In this document: piece after piece, positions 1 through 7,827 of the stretch
Layout of the letters: each line of letters opens with the position of its first letter
Numbering within the stretch: the stretch's first letter is position 1
From: JAGQLF01 sp964437465
Lineage (GTDB): Bacteria; Patescibacteriota; Dojkabacteria; J137
Assembly (NCBI GenBank): GCA_964437465.1
Contig: CAYTGI010000026.1
Coordinates: 1-14,286, forward strand
Direction of reading: 5' to 3'
Length of the DNA stretch: 14,286 nt
Position numbers and translations under genes: made by a program
The notes under the pieces: generated by a model
Databases searched by the model: none
What the model was told of the DNA's origin: nothing
What the model saw: only the letters and a program-made list of their open reading frames with translations

Positions 1-375
1 ATGGAAGAATTAAAAGTATTTATATTGCTTATTTCTCTATAGATAAAAATATTAATTAAAATAGTTAGAAAATATGTCCCTGATTTAATAAAATTAAAAT
101 AATTCTGTTGTAATAATTGAGCCTAAATATGTTTAAGGATACACATAAAACAGCATAATTTAATATTATAAAAAAAGGTAATCGCTCCAAACACAATATT
201 GGATAAAAGATTACTTGAGAAGGTGGCACCTCCAAATGATAATTTAGCTTTTAAGGGGATTATTTCTTCGGGTAATTTAATGTCGGTTTGCAAGTTTTTA
301 GTCATTTTCTTCCCTAATTCATTTATGGATTTGTTTTATATTTCGAGATAAACTACTTTCAATTAAAAACAAAAA
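1..375. other. AT-rich left margin with no intact gene
   Basis: Apart from the transporter-like remnant at 123-305, this stretch shows only short frames, including a 13-codon frame from position 1 that I do not believe. It is very AT-rich. It should contain the promoter for the + strand genes from 376, but I see no convincing pair of promoter boxes. The bases before 376 are A-rich with no Shine-Dalgarno sequence. Confidence 0.5.
123..305 (-). pseudogene. Possible N-terminal remnant of a GPH/MFS-type transporter
   Basis: This 60-codon minus-strand frame has a polar start followed by PLKAKLSFGG and a hydrophobic stretch ending FFYNIKL. From memory, that resembles the N-terminus and first membrane helix of sugar:cation (GPH, melibiose-carrier type) MFS transporters. 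Such proteins are normally over 400 residues with 12 helices. Here the similarity stops after the first helix and the frame ends in CCFMCILKHI. I read the other two frames further to the left (to about position 70) and saw no continuation, so a deletion rather than a simple frameshift is likely. It is divergent from the UbiA gene with a gap of about 70 bp. It could instead be a genuine small one-helix protein. The transporter link is a pattern-based guess. Confidence 0.35.
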
Positions 376-1149
376 ATGAAACTTTGGAATGAATATATAT
401 ATCCAAGACTTGTACTTGATCTTATAACGTTTTATTTTCCACTAATGCTTATAGGTGTAATTGCTTCTAGATTAGAACTATTTTCCTTTCAGGTTTTTCT
501 AGGATTCTTAGTAAACTATATTTTACTAGCCTTCGCGTTTATATATAACGATGTTGAGGACGCAGAGGCCGATGCAAAATACGAATTTGAAAGATTATCA
601 TTTCAAAAACACATAATGATGAATCTTGGTATGTTCGAACAGAAGAAAGGTAAAAGAAGATTTCAAAATCCTTTCTCAAATGGAATGTTAACTAAACAAG
701 ACGGGTTCAATATTCTTCTAAGCTTAATTATAATTTCATTGATATTAAGTATTTTTGTTGGAGGAATCCTGGGTTTTTTCATAGCTGTTTCTAATTTAGT
801 TGTTGGAGTTTTGTATTCCGGAGGTTCTATGCAGCTTAAATCAAAGTTCCCAATAGATATTCTTTCTCACTCATATTTACTTGCTGGAGCTCAGATAATC
901 TACTTTATGACCTTTATAAATGCAGAGGTAGATGCGTTCTCAATTATAATCTTACTTGCAGCAATGTGTTATTCAATTGCAGGTGATTTGTGGAATGAGT
1001 ATCGAGACTTTGATTCAGATCAAGAAGCTGGACTTAAGAATACAGCTCACATCTTAGGTAAGAAAAAAACACTAATTGCAAATAAAGTATTAGGTTATTC
1101 ATCAATGGTTGTTATTGCTGTTACAATTGGATATATACTTTTAAGTTAA
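376..1149 (+). CDS. UbiA-family membrane prenyltransferase
   Basis: Predicted integral membrane enzyme of the UbiA superfamily, which transfers an isoprenoid chain from a prenyl diphosphate to an acceptor. Both Mg-diphosphate motifs are visible: NDVEDAEAD at residues 58-66 (fits NDxxDxxxD) and DFDSD at 211-215 (fits DxxxD). About seven hydrophobic helices can be traced, around 12-31, 38-58, 112-128, 130-147, 160-181, 187-204 and 240-257. At 257 residues it is slightly shorter than the usual 280-300. The loop before helix 5 (YSGGSMQLKSKFPIDILSH) is reminiscent of the lycopene-elongase or archaeal lipid branch, but the acceptor cannot be read from sequence. The photolyase homologue starts one base after its stop, so the two are probably co-transcribed. 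There is no Shine-Dalgarno sequence. The family call is firm; the substrate is unknown. Confidence 0.85.
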   Translation: MKLWNEYIYPRLVLDLITFYFPLMLIGVIASRLELFSFQVFLGFLVNYILLAFAFIYNDVEDAEADAKYEFERLSFQKHIMMNLGMFEQKKGKRRFQNPFSNGMLTKQDGFNILLSLIIISLILSIFVGGILGFFIAVSNLVVGVLYSGGSMQLKSKFPIDILSHSYLLAGAQIIYFMTFINAEVDAFSIIILLAAMCYSIAGDLWNEYRDFDSDQEAGLKNTAHILGKKKTLIANKVLGYSSMVVIAVTIGYILLS

Positions 1150-1150
1150 T

Positions 1151-2653
1151 ATGCAGATAGGTTTAGTTTTCCCACATCAGCTTTATAAAAATATAAAATT
1201 CAAAGATATCGATAAGGTTTATCTTTTAGAAGACCCTCTTTTTTTCTTCGACTCAAACTACGAGATTAAATTTCATAAGTTAAAGCTTGTTCTCCATCGG
1301 GCATCAATGAAGCAGTATGAAGAATACTTGAAAAATGAAGGATACAAAACTGAATATATTGAGTTTATAGACTTCGAAGATTATTCATTCTTAAAAAATG
1401 CAGTCTCAGTACAAGTTATAGATCCAACTGACTTCATGTTGGAAAAAAGAATTAAAAAATTTTGTAGAAAAAATGTTATCGCAATTACATGGATTGAATC
1501 TCCAAACTTCCTAACTTCAAAAGGAACTTTGGATAAATATACAAAAGAAAATAAAAAGTACTTTCATAAAAAATTTTATGAGTGGCAACGAAAAAGGTTG
1601 AATATTTTAATTGATGAAAACGGGGAACCTTTTGGAGGTAAATGGAGTTACGACAATGAAAATAGAGAGAAGTTACCTAAAGATTATAAAGAACAGGAAA
1701 TAGCTTTCCCTAAGTCTAATAAATACATAGAAGAAGCAATTGAATATGTAAATAAAAATTTTAAAGATCATCCTGGAAATGAAGAAATAGTTGTCCCCAA
1801 TAATTCATCTGAAATTGATTTAAGTAAATCTAATTTTATATATCCGACAAATTTTAAAGAAGCCGAAAAGTGGTTAGATGATTTTATAGAGAATAGACTC
1901 GATGATTTTGGGACTTATGAGGATGCAATTCATATAGATTTTAATTTTATTAATCACTCACTACTCTCTCCTATTTTAAACATTGGCTTATTAGACCCAA
2001 AAGAAGTTGTAGAAAAAATACTGTCTTATTTCCAATCAAGTCATAAAAAGGAAAAAATTATTAACTCAGTGGAAGGATTTATTCGTCAAATAATTGGCTG
2101 GAGAGAATTTATGAGAATGATTTATCTTTTCGAAGGAGTTAACCAAAGAAACTCAAATTTCTTTAATCACAGAAAAAGATTAAAAGATGAACACTATGAA
2201 GCGACTACAGAGATTGAACCAATAGATAACGTAATAAAAAATCTAAATTCACTAGCTTACTCTCATCATATTGAAAGGCTTATGGTTATTGGGAACTATA
2301 TGCTTTTAACTGAGATGCATCCTAACGAAGTTTATAAGTGGTTTATGGAAATGTATATAGATTCTTACGATTGGGTAATGGTTCCAAATGTTTATGGAAT
2401 GAGTCAGTTTGCAGATGGAGGTAAGATAGTTACAAAGCCTTACGTAAGCGGAAGTAGCTACATTTTAAAAATGAGTAATTATAAAAAGAGTAAAGACTCT
2501 GAATGGCAAGAGACTTGGGATGGACTATTCTGGAGATTTTTAGATAAGCATCAAGATTTTTTAAAGAAAAATGCAAGGATGGGAATGCTTATAAATCAGT
2601 TAAAAAAGAAAAGTATCCAAGATAAAATTAAGAATGTCGAGCTGTCATCCTGA
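1151..2653 (+). CDS. Cryptochrome/photolyase of the FeS-BCP (PhrB-like) family lacking the cluster cysteines
   Basis: A 500-residue flavoprotein homologue of the bacterial (6-4) photolyase/cryptochrome group (DPRP family, Agrobacterium PhrB type). The N-terminal alpha/beta domain (1 to about 120, LVFPHQL, LVLHRASMKQY) is followed by the helical FAD domain, with conserved IIGWREFMRMIY (314-325), AYSHHIERLMVIGNYMLL (369-386) and WVMVPNVYGMSQFADGG (408-424). Family members bind FAD and repair or sense light-dependent DNA damage. Characterised members hold a [4Fe-4S] cluster on four cysteines. Here only one cysteine exists in the whole protein (C105, N-terminal domain). The YCDTC-type segment reads YKKSK (444-448), and the last ligand position is near E454. 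It is tightly linked to the UbiA gene. The stop codon lies inside a palindromic repeat, so the last few residues may be acquired. Confidence 0.9.
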   Translation: MQIGLVFPHQLYKNIKFKDIDKVYLLEDPLFFFDSNYEIKFHKLKLVLHRASMKQYEEYLKNEGYKTEYIEFIDFEDYSFLKNAVSVQVIDPTDFMLEKRIKKFCRKNVIAITWIESPNFLTSKGTLDKYTKENKKYFHKKFYEWQRKRLNILIDENGEPFGGKWSYDNENREKLPKDYKEQEIAFPKSNKYIEEAIEYVNKNFKDHPGNEEIVVPNNSSEIDLSKSNFIYPTNFKEAEKWLDDFIENRLDDFGTYEDAIHIDFNFINHSLLSPILNIGLLDPKEVVEKILSYFQSSHKKEKIINSVEGFIRQIIGWREFMRMIYLFEGVNQRNSNFFNHRKRLKDEHYEATTEIEPIDNVIKNLNSLAYSHHIERLMVIGNYMLLTEMHPNEVYKWFMEMYIDSYDWVMVPNVYGMSQFADGGKIVTKPYVSGSSYILKMSNYKKSKDSEWQETWDGLFWRFLDKHQDFLKKNARMGMLINQLKKKSIQDKIKNVELSS

Positions 2654-2670
2654 GGTTCTCGAAGGATGAC
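2644..2670 (+). repeat. 27-bp REP-like palindrome A
   Basis: Arms GTCATCCT and AGGATGAC (8 bp, perfect) flank the core GAGGTTCTCGA. It overlaps the 3' end of the photolyase gene and supplies its TGA stop. From memory, the GTCATCCTGAG...AAGGATGAC type is a dispersed intergenic palindrome in many bacterial genomes. It pairs with the related palindrome 24 bp downstream. Confidence 0.8.
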
Positions 2671-2693
2671 CTTCGGATTTATTAAGCAACAAG

Positions 2694-2720
2694 CTCATGG
2701 TTCGAGAGCCTCACCATGAC
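2694..2720 (-). repeat. 27-bp REP-like palindrome B, inverted relative to A
   Basis: On the minus strand it begins GTCATGGTGAGG and ends TCGAACCATGAG. It has the same 27-bp design and core as palindrome A, but CC/GG in the stem is exchanged for GG/CC, so base pairing is kept. It lies between the photolyase and recX genes. An ATG within it (2697) is in frame with recX but is unlikely to be the true start. Confidence 0.8.
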
Positions 2721-2726
2721 ATTAAT

Positions 2727-3347
2727 ATGGTAATTACATCTATTTCACAACAAAAAAGAAATACAGATAATGTAAATCTATTTATAGATAATGAGTTCTT
2801 CTGTTCTATCTCAAAAAATCAACTGATCGAACTCGACCTTCATAAAGAAAAAGAGATTACGGAAGATGAAAAAGAAATAATCTTAAAGTCTTCAGAAAGA
2901 AATAAGATTAAAGAGAAGTTAAATAGATTTTTATCTTTAAGACCAAGAAGCACAAAAGAAGTTAGAGACTATCTTCTCTATAAAAGAAAAATAGAAAAAG
3001 AAGAGGCTGAAGCTATTGTCGATGAGTACTTACATAAAAATTTTCTAAACGACTTGAAATTTGCGAAATGGTTTGTAGAACAGAGAATAAATTCAGGAAA
3101 GTACGGAAGTCAGAAGATAAAAGCAGATTTAATTAAAAAAGGGATTTCAAAAGAACATATTAAAAATGCAATAGAAGAAAAGGTCGATATAGAAGAGGAG
3201 GAGAAAATATTATATGATCTAATTGAAAAGCTTGAGAGAAAGATTAAAGAAGAGGATCCTATGAAGAAGAAAGAGAAGGTTGCTAGGAGGTTAATGAGTA
3301 AAGGATTTAGATATACTGAAATTACTTCAATATTAAATGGCAGATAA
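2727..3347 (+). CDS. recX: Regulatory protein RecX
   Basis: RecX binds RecA filaments and modulates recombination and the SOS response in the cytoplasm. The protein has the family layout: an N-terminal beta-rich segment (MVITSISQQKRNTDNVNLFIDNEF begins it), then three tandem three-helix repeats. Typical signatures are SLRPRSTKEVRDYLLYKRK, VDEYLHKNFLNDLKFAKWFVEQR and KADLIKKGISKEHIKNAIEE. I start it at 2727 (206 residues) rather than at the in-frame ATG 2697. The ten extra residues (MVREPHHDIN) are encoded by the palindromic repeat, while homologues begin with a K/V-I-T-S-I pattern. The stop overlaps the start of the next gene by 11 bases, which suggests translational coupling. No recA is in the window. 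Confidence 0.88.
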   Translation: MVITSISQQKRNTDNVNLFIDNEFFCSISKNQLIELDLHKEKEITEDEKEIILKSSERNKIKEKLNRFLSLRPRSTKEVRDYLLYKRKIEKEEAEAIVDEYLHKNFLNDLKFAKWFVEQRINSGKYGSQKIKADLIKKGISKEHIKNAIEEKVDIEEEEKILYDLIEKLERKIKEEDPMKKKEKVARRLMSKGFRYTEITSILNGR

Positions 3348-5553
3348 TCCTGAAATACAAGAATATGATGAAGCTCATCAAGTTGAAGCAGCGCAAAACA
3401 GAAGATATTATGAATCTTGTGAACTGTATTCAGGGATGCTTTTAGAAGATGAGTTAGAAGTCGACATTAATAGCTTTCTTGAAAAAGATGAACATTACGA
3501 TCCAAGAGATAGCTCAAATTTAAGGAGATTATTAGAATCAGTATCAGATGACTATAGAGATAGAATATTAGGTTTTGTATCTGGTGTACTAGGGAAAATT
3601 CCTGACGATGTATTGACTAATAATTCTCCAAATTCCCAAGATGAATTGGCAGGATTAATTGCATCTATATATTTAAGACAAAAAGATGAAAATCCCAACG
3701 TAGACAAAGAAATGTATATAAGAATTCTGAAGAGCATTAGGATGCATTTGTATACTGTTGGAAAATCTCAGCAGGTTAATACTTTAAGATACATTGATCA
3801 ATATTTTTTTGAAAATGAGGATGGAAATTTTTACGATGGATGGGATAAAAGATCAGCATTAGGTAATATGCTTTCTAAATTAATTATTGCTACAATACCA
3901 TTAGATATATATGGTGGTGAGAAAGATATTGTAGAAGAGAAATATAGACAATATAGTGAATTTCAAACAGCAGTAAAAGAAGAAATTGATAGGTATAGAG
4001 GTACTTTAAGTGAGGTTGTAAGTGAGGAAAGTTCTGAAAGAATGGCTCGAGTAGATACAAATCTACACCCAGTATTTACAAGTAGAATAGAGGGATACCC
4101 TCCTGTTACTAACATTGGATCAATTCAAGAAATGGCACCGTATATCTCAGGAACTCCTGGAGCATTAACATCTGGAATTGATCCAGTTACTGGGTTAAAT
4201 TTTACTTTCACAAGAGTATATACTCATAATTTTAAAAATTTAGAAAGGCCAGAAGATTCAGAACATAGATCTCGAAACATAATATATGAGCTTGGAAGAA
4301 CAGTTATACATGAGGATATACATCAATTAGGAGAGTTAGATTTTAATGGTTTTTTCTATACTCAAATCAATGAGCTGTTAACTGATAGTCTTGCAGAGCA
4401 TGTTCAACTTCTTTCGTATGGAGAAACATTCACAGATGCGGAATTTAAAAATAGACACCAAACTGGATACTCTAGACTAGTAAGATGGGCTAGAGATATG
4501 ATCGATGCAGGAATCATTACTCAAGTGGATTTAAATCGTCTTGCAATTAACCAGGACCCAGAAGGTTTGGTTAATATGATTGTATCTTATGCACAAGGAA
4601 ATGTGGAAAATGCCCTACAAGTTGTAAATACTATGAGAAGGAATATGTTTGTGTTGCCAATAAAATCTGATCAAGCAATTGAGTTAGCTGTAGAATTATC
4701 AAATAATCCTCTTGAGGTTTTGCAAAGACATTTTTTAGAAGCAAATGCCAAGTTAGGTAATGGGTTAATAATGAACCAATACTCAAAACTATCTTTATTT
4801 CATTATGTAAAGGATAACCATCCAGAGTATCTTGAGAGAATGAGACTTGTATTTGCAGAGAAGAAAGGTGTAGACCCTAACAAAATCCAAGTTGAAAAAG
4901 GATATTTTCTAGTTGATGATCCCGATAATGATGGAATATTTGCTGATGAGGTTGTTGACTTTCTTTTTGAACTAATCAATTCTTCTACTGCCTCAACAAC
5001 AAGCTCAGGTTATAGAATTAATTCAACGGATATTCAAGAATATCTTATTCAAGCAGATTCATTTGTTAGTCCATTTTCTCCAAATGGACTAAACGAAGAG
5101 TTAGATATTTCTAAACTTGATTTAGAAGAAACTACAGATCTTATACTTGGATTAGAAAAACTCTTAGAAAAAGGTCTTAGATATAGCTCCCACTTACCAA
5201 GAGATAAAAAGCTACTACTGGATATAATTATTCCTTTAGTTGAAAGTGCTTATAATCGTACGTCACGAATAATAATGGATTCATATAATGAACTTTCACC
5301 TAGTGAACTTAGAGATGTAACCATACTGCTCCTTACATCAACTGTTAGAGATATATCTCTTAAGGATTCCACTAGAGTCTCACAAGGACCAAGTCCATGG
5401 GAGATATTAGAAGATTTTCTTGCAAGAATAAAGATATTATCAAATAGTGGCATTAGTTCAAAACAACTAATCCAGCTAGCATCAAACATTGAGATTCCTC
5501 AAGATCAAGTGGACTACGTTATTGCCGAAATGCACTCTGACCCAGATGCTTAA
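3337..5553 (+). CDS. Large cytosolic HExxH (gluzincin-like) putative metallopeptidase
   Basis: A 738-residue acidic protein with no signal peptide and no membrane segment, so it is probably cytoplasmic. A zinc-peptidase motif is visible as H325-E326-D327-I328-H329. It is followed 17 residues later by NELLTD, with E346 well placed as the third zinc ligand, as in gluzincins where an NExxT/D segment follows HExxH. The regions before (1 to about 300) and after (about 380-738) are helical and I do not recognise them. A segment DDPDNDGIFADE (528-539) resembles a Ca-binding loop. It overlaps recX by 11 bases and lies 40 bp before the PrgI gene, so co-expression with a secretion component is possible. 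Peptidase activity is inferred from the motif only. It could be an inactive or structural protein. Confidence 0.6.
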   Translation: MADNPEIQEYDEAHQVEAAQNRRYYESCELYSGMLLEDELEVDINSFLEKDEHYDPRDSSNLRRLLESVSDDYRDRILGFVSGVLGKIPDDVLTNNSPNSQDELAGLIASIYLRQKDENPNVDKEMYIRILKSIRMHLYTVGKSQQVNTLRYIDQYFFENEDGNFYDGWDKRSALGNMLSKLIIATIPLDIYGGEKDIVEEKYRQYSEFQTAVKEEIDRYRGTLSEVVSEESSERMARVDTNLHPVFTSRIEGYPPVTNIGSIQEMAPYISGTPGALTSGIDPVTGLNFTFTRVYTHNFKNLERPEDSEHRSRNIIYELGRTVIHEDIHQLGELDFNGFFYTQINELLTDSLAEHVQLLSYGETFTDAEFKNRHQTGYSRLVRWARDMIDAGIITQVDLNRLAINQDPEGLVNMIVSYAQGNVENALQVVNTMRRNMFVLPIKSDQAIELAVELSNNPLEVLQRHFLEANAKLGNGLIMNQYSKLSLFHYVKDNHPEYLERMRLVFAEKKGVDPNKIQVEKGYFLVDDPDNDGIFADEVVDFLFELINSSTASTTSSGYRINSTDIQEYLIQADSFVSPFSPNGLNEELDISKLDLEETTDLILGLEKLLEKGLRYSSHLPRDKKLLLDIIIPLVESAYNRTSRIIMDSYNELSPSELRDVTILLLTSTVRDISLKDSTRVSQGPSPWEILEDFLARIKILSNSGISSKQLIQLASNIEIPQDQVDYVIAEMHSDPDA

Positions 5554-5593
5554 TAACTTTTGCACCAATTTCGTATAAGTATTAAACTAAAAT

Positions 5594-6723
5594 ATGGAAC
5601 CGCATCCAGTACCTCAAGATATTTTAAATACTGAATTCAAGCTTTTTGGAAGCTTTACTTTAAAGCAATTCTTGAAGCTTGTAATGGCCTGTCTTGTTGG
5701 GCTTGGAATTTTTCTTTTAGATATTCCTGCACTCATAAAATACCCTCTTGTTGGAACTGCTGTATTAATAGGCATTGGTTTGGCTATAGTGCCTAGATTT
5801 GGTATATGGCTTTCTAATTATGTTAAAGCCATTTTCATTTCTCCCAGGTATGTATGGGAACAAACTACTTCTCCTCCGGAAATATTAACAACTAAGGCAA
5901 TTGCCAAAACCGATGCATCTCAAAAGGTAAGTTCAAGTAAAGCGAATACTAAAGTAAATTTAGAAGAAATTTCTCTTGAGAAGCTATTAGCAGCTAGAGA
6001 TAATCCAAGAAAAAGTACTCCGTTAGTTGCAACTAAGCAAAGTCAACCAGTAGAAGAAGATCAAAATGTAGATCAACCTGTCAGACAAGGTAATATCGAT
6101 CGAATAATGAGTGATGTCTTTAAACAAAAATCAAAAGTAGAAGAAACTAAAGCTCCAGTAGCCGATAAAACGGTTCAGGTAAATCAAGCCTCGAACCAAA
6201 AAGTTCAGAGTACAACGAAACAAAAAACTAAACAGGACTACTTAAACCAAATTGAAGCACTTAAACAGCAATTAAACAGAATAATCAGGGATCAACACTA
6301 TAAAGATAAAGAATCTGAAATCATGCACCAAATTAATGACCTAATGTATGAAATAAAGATGCTTGATGAAACAGGTAATGCTTTTGAAGGATTTGAGAAA
6401 AAAGAAGTTGAAGCTGTTCAAAAAATTGTCAATATGAAGGGTGAAGAAAGTATTGAAGGCCAGATAGTTTTTGGAATTATTGTTGATAAAAATGATAAGC
6501 CTGTTGCAAAGGCGAAAGTTATATTTGATGATGAGAATGGAAATAGAGATGTGATAACTTACTCAGGTCCAGNNNNNNNNNNGGGAAATTCACAACAGAA
6601 AAAAAACTAGCTAAAGGAGTTAAATACAATGTAAAAATTGAACATCCAGAGATTAAGTTTAATACTTATGTTATAAATGTTGGTGAGGGGAAACTTCCAG
6701 CCTATAAACTAAGAGCACGATAA
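5594..6723 (+). CDS. PrgI family protein (VirB3-like type IV secretion subunit) with coiled coil and C-terminal beta domain; contains an N gap
   Basis: The N-terminal 95 residues match the PrgI family of inner-membrane type IV secretion proteins: a polar start (MEPHPVPQDI), two membrane helices at about 22-43 and 50-70, and a closing SPRYVWEQTTSPPEIL. A Lys/Gln/Ser-rich linker follows, then a likely coiled coil (about 214-260), then a segment like carboxypeptidase-regulatory/Ig-like beta domains (GQIVFGIIVDKNDKPVAKAKVIFDDENG). Ten N at 6573-6582 break the frame. After the gap the downstream frame gives GKFTTEKKLAKGVKYNVKIE and so on, ending at TAA 6721-6723, which is the natural continuation. 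Frame is restored if the true gap is 2 modulo 3 bases, possibly only 2. Total is about 370 residues. The usual VirB4 ATPase gene does not follow. Confidence 0.8.
6573..6582. other. Assembly gap (10 N)
   Basis: A run of ten N inside the PrgI-family gene. Ten is a placeholder length: coding frames on both sides agree only if the real length is 2, 5, 8, 11 and so on. Confidence 0.98.
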
Positions 6724-6725
6724 GC

Positions 6726-7394
6726 ATGAGTACATTAATAGTTTCAGATTTGCACCTAACAAATAAGTTTGATGATAATAAGTTTAAATTTCTTACTGAT
6801 CTTTTTGATAAATTCGACCAAATAATTATCAACGGAGACTTTTGGGATGGTTATGTGACTGATGTAAAAACTTTCATTAACTCCGGATGGGCAGACTTAC
6901 TAGATATTCTTAATAGCAAAGATGTCTTCTATATTTTAGGGAACCATGATGATCTGATTTTTGGTAGTAGAAAAGTAGCTAAAGCTATAAAAAGTGATTA
7001 TGGCTATCAGCTAAATATAACAACAAAATTGCATAAACTTCATATAGAACATGGTCATAGAATCTATCCTTTTTTTCCTGATTTACTAATCCACCCTTTC
7101 TGGTACAATTTCCCAATTTATAAACAGTTTAATAGTCATGCATCTCCAAGAATTGAACAGTTCTTAGTTAAAATATTCCCCGATCATAAATTCACTAGAC
7201 CTAAAAATAAGCACATGAAAAAAGTTATGCATAACTTTAAAAATGATTCAGAGATTTTGATAAGTGGACATACACATGCTCCAGAACTTTCCCTCAATGA
7301 CTCATACATCAATTCAGGCTTTATTAATCACGGATTAGCATATTATATTTCAATAATCGATGATAAGATATCTTTAGTAAATAAAAAATTCTAA
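6726..7394 (+). CDS. Calcineurin-like metallophosphoesterase (LpxH / UDP-diacylglucosamine pyrophosphohydrolase-like)
   Basis: A 222-residue dinuclear-metal phosphoesterase. The motifs appear in order: DLH (D8, H10), GDFWD (G37-D38), GNHDD (N73, H74), EHGHR (H109, H111) and GHTH (H182, H184). The size and the GDFWD and EHGHR patterns resemble the LpxH/YbbF group, which cleaves UDP-2,3-diacylglucosamine in lipid A synthesis. No other lipid A genes are seen, and CPR bacteria usually lack that pathway. I therefore call only the phosphoesterase fold; the substrate is probably a different nucleotide or lipid diphosphate. It starts two bases after the PrgI gene stop, so co-transcription is likely. 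Confidence 0.85.
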   Translation: MSTLIVSDLHLTNKFDDNKFKFLTDLFDKFDQIIINGDFWDGYVTDVKTFINSGWADLLDILNSKDVFYILGNHDDLIFGSRKVAKAIKSDYGYQLNITTKLHKLHIEHGHRIYPFFPDLLIHPFWYNFPIYKQFNSHASPRIEQFLVKIFPDHKFTRPKNKHMKKVMHNFKNDSEILISGHTHAPELSLNDSYINSGFINHGLAYYISIIDDKISLVNKKF

Positions 7395-7412
7395 TTCTTA
7401 TACATCATTCAA

Positions 7413-7685
7413 ATGGGAAAAGAAAAAAAGTCATATGAAGAGCTCCAAAGTATGATTACAAATGCCAATGATCAAGTTAAATTAGGAAGTAGATGCTATC
7501 ACTACAAAGATCAATCTAAAACTTATGAAATTAAGGATTATGTAATTTATGAAGATAATCAAGATATTGGAATAGTCTATGAAGCTGAATATATGCCAGG
7601 TATAAATTTCGTAAGACCTATGTCTGAGTTTTTTGATGTTGTTGAATTTGAAGGAAAAGAAGTAACAAGATTTACTTTTATATAA
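7413..7685 (+). CDS. DUF1653 domain protein
   Basis: A 90-residue soluble protein. Residues about 24-90 fit the DUF1653 pattern: LGSRCYHYKDQSKTYEIKDYVIY resembles the RYRHYKGN-YEVL-ARHSE opening, then a VYEAEY strand, then FVRPMSEFFDVVEFEGKEVTRF, corresponding to the WVRP-MF-E-V--G--V-RF ending. The function of the domain is not established; it is a small beta-barrel-like fold found alone in many bacteria. A charged N-terminal helix of about 23 residues precedes it. It lies 18 bp after the phosphoesterase and is the last + strand host gene before the integrated element. Confidence 0.75.
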   Translation: MGKEKKSYEELQSMITNANDQVKLGSRCYHYKDQSKTYEIKDYVIYEDNQDIGIVYEAEYMPGINFVRPMSEFFDVVEFEGKEVTRFTFI

Positions 7686-7738
7686 TTGTAAAAAACGCCT
7701 AGCTAATTTATAATTCATACATTGGAAATTAAGTATTT

Positions 7739-7779
7739 TCCCGACAAGACAACTAATCAAAGAGTTGTGTCTATCGGGA
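7739..7779. terminator. Imperfect hairpin, possible transcription terminator
   Basis: Arms TCCCGA...AGACAACT and AGTTGTGTCT...TCGGGA pair with a small bulge around a loop of about 8 bases. There is no clear U-run on either side, so intrinsic termination is uncertain. It sits between the last host gene and tRNA-Leu. Confidence 0.4.
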
Positions 7780-7794
7780 TAACAAGAATCTAAT
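7765..7794 (+). promoter_or_regulatory. Candidate tRNA-Leu promoter
   Basis: TTGTGT (7765-7770), an 18-bp spacer and TCTAAT (7789-7794, five of six matches to TATAAT) would start transcription about 33 bases before the tRNA. The -35 match is weak and overlaps the hairpin. Confidence 0.3.
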
Positions 7795-7827
7795 TCATTT
7801 ACTAAATAATCTGTAAATGAAAGTTTC

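Noticed and set aside
1..42. A 13-codon frame starting at the first base
   Set aside because: Too short, no support on either side; chance in AT-rich sequence.
2644..2720. Palindromes A and B as a CRISPR array or terminator
   Set aside because: There are only two units, in inverted orientation, with no spacers and no T-run.
1..7685. Alternative genetic code with UGA as glycine
   Set aside because: The photolyase gene ends at TGA at the expected family length, and recognised proteins read through without in-frame TGA.
7482..7760. Minus-strand frame of 92 codons
   Set aside because: It lies opposite the DUF1653 gene, whose family pattern is clear, and shows low-complexity shadow composition.
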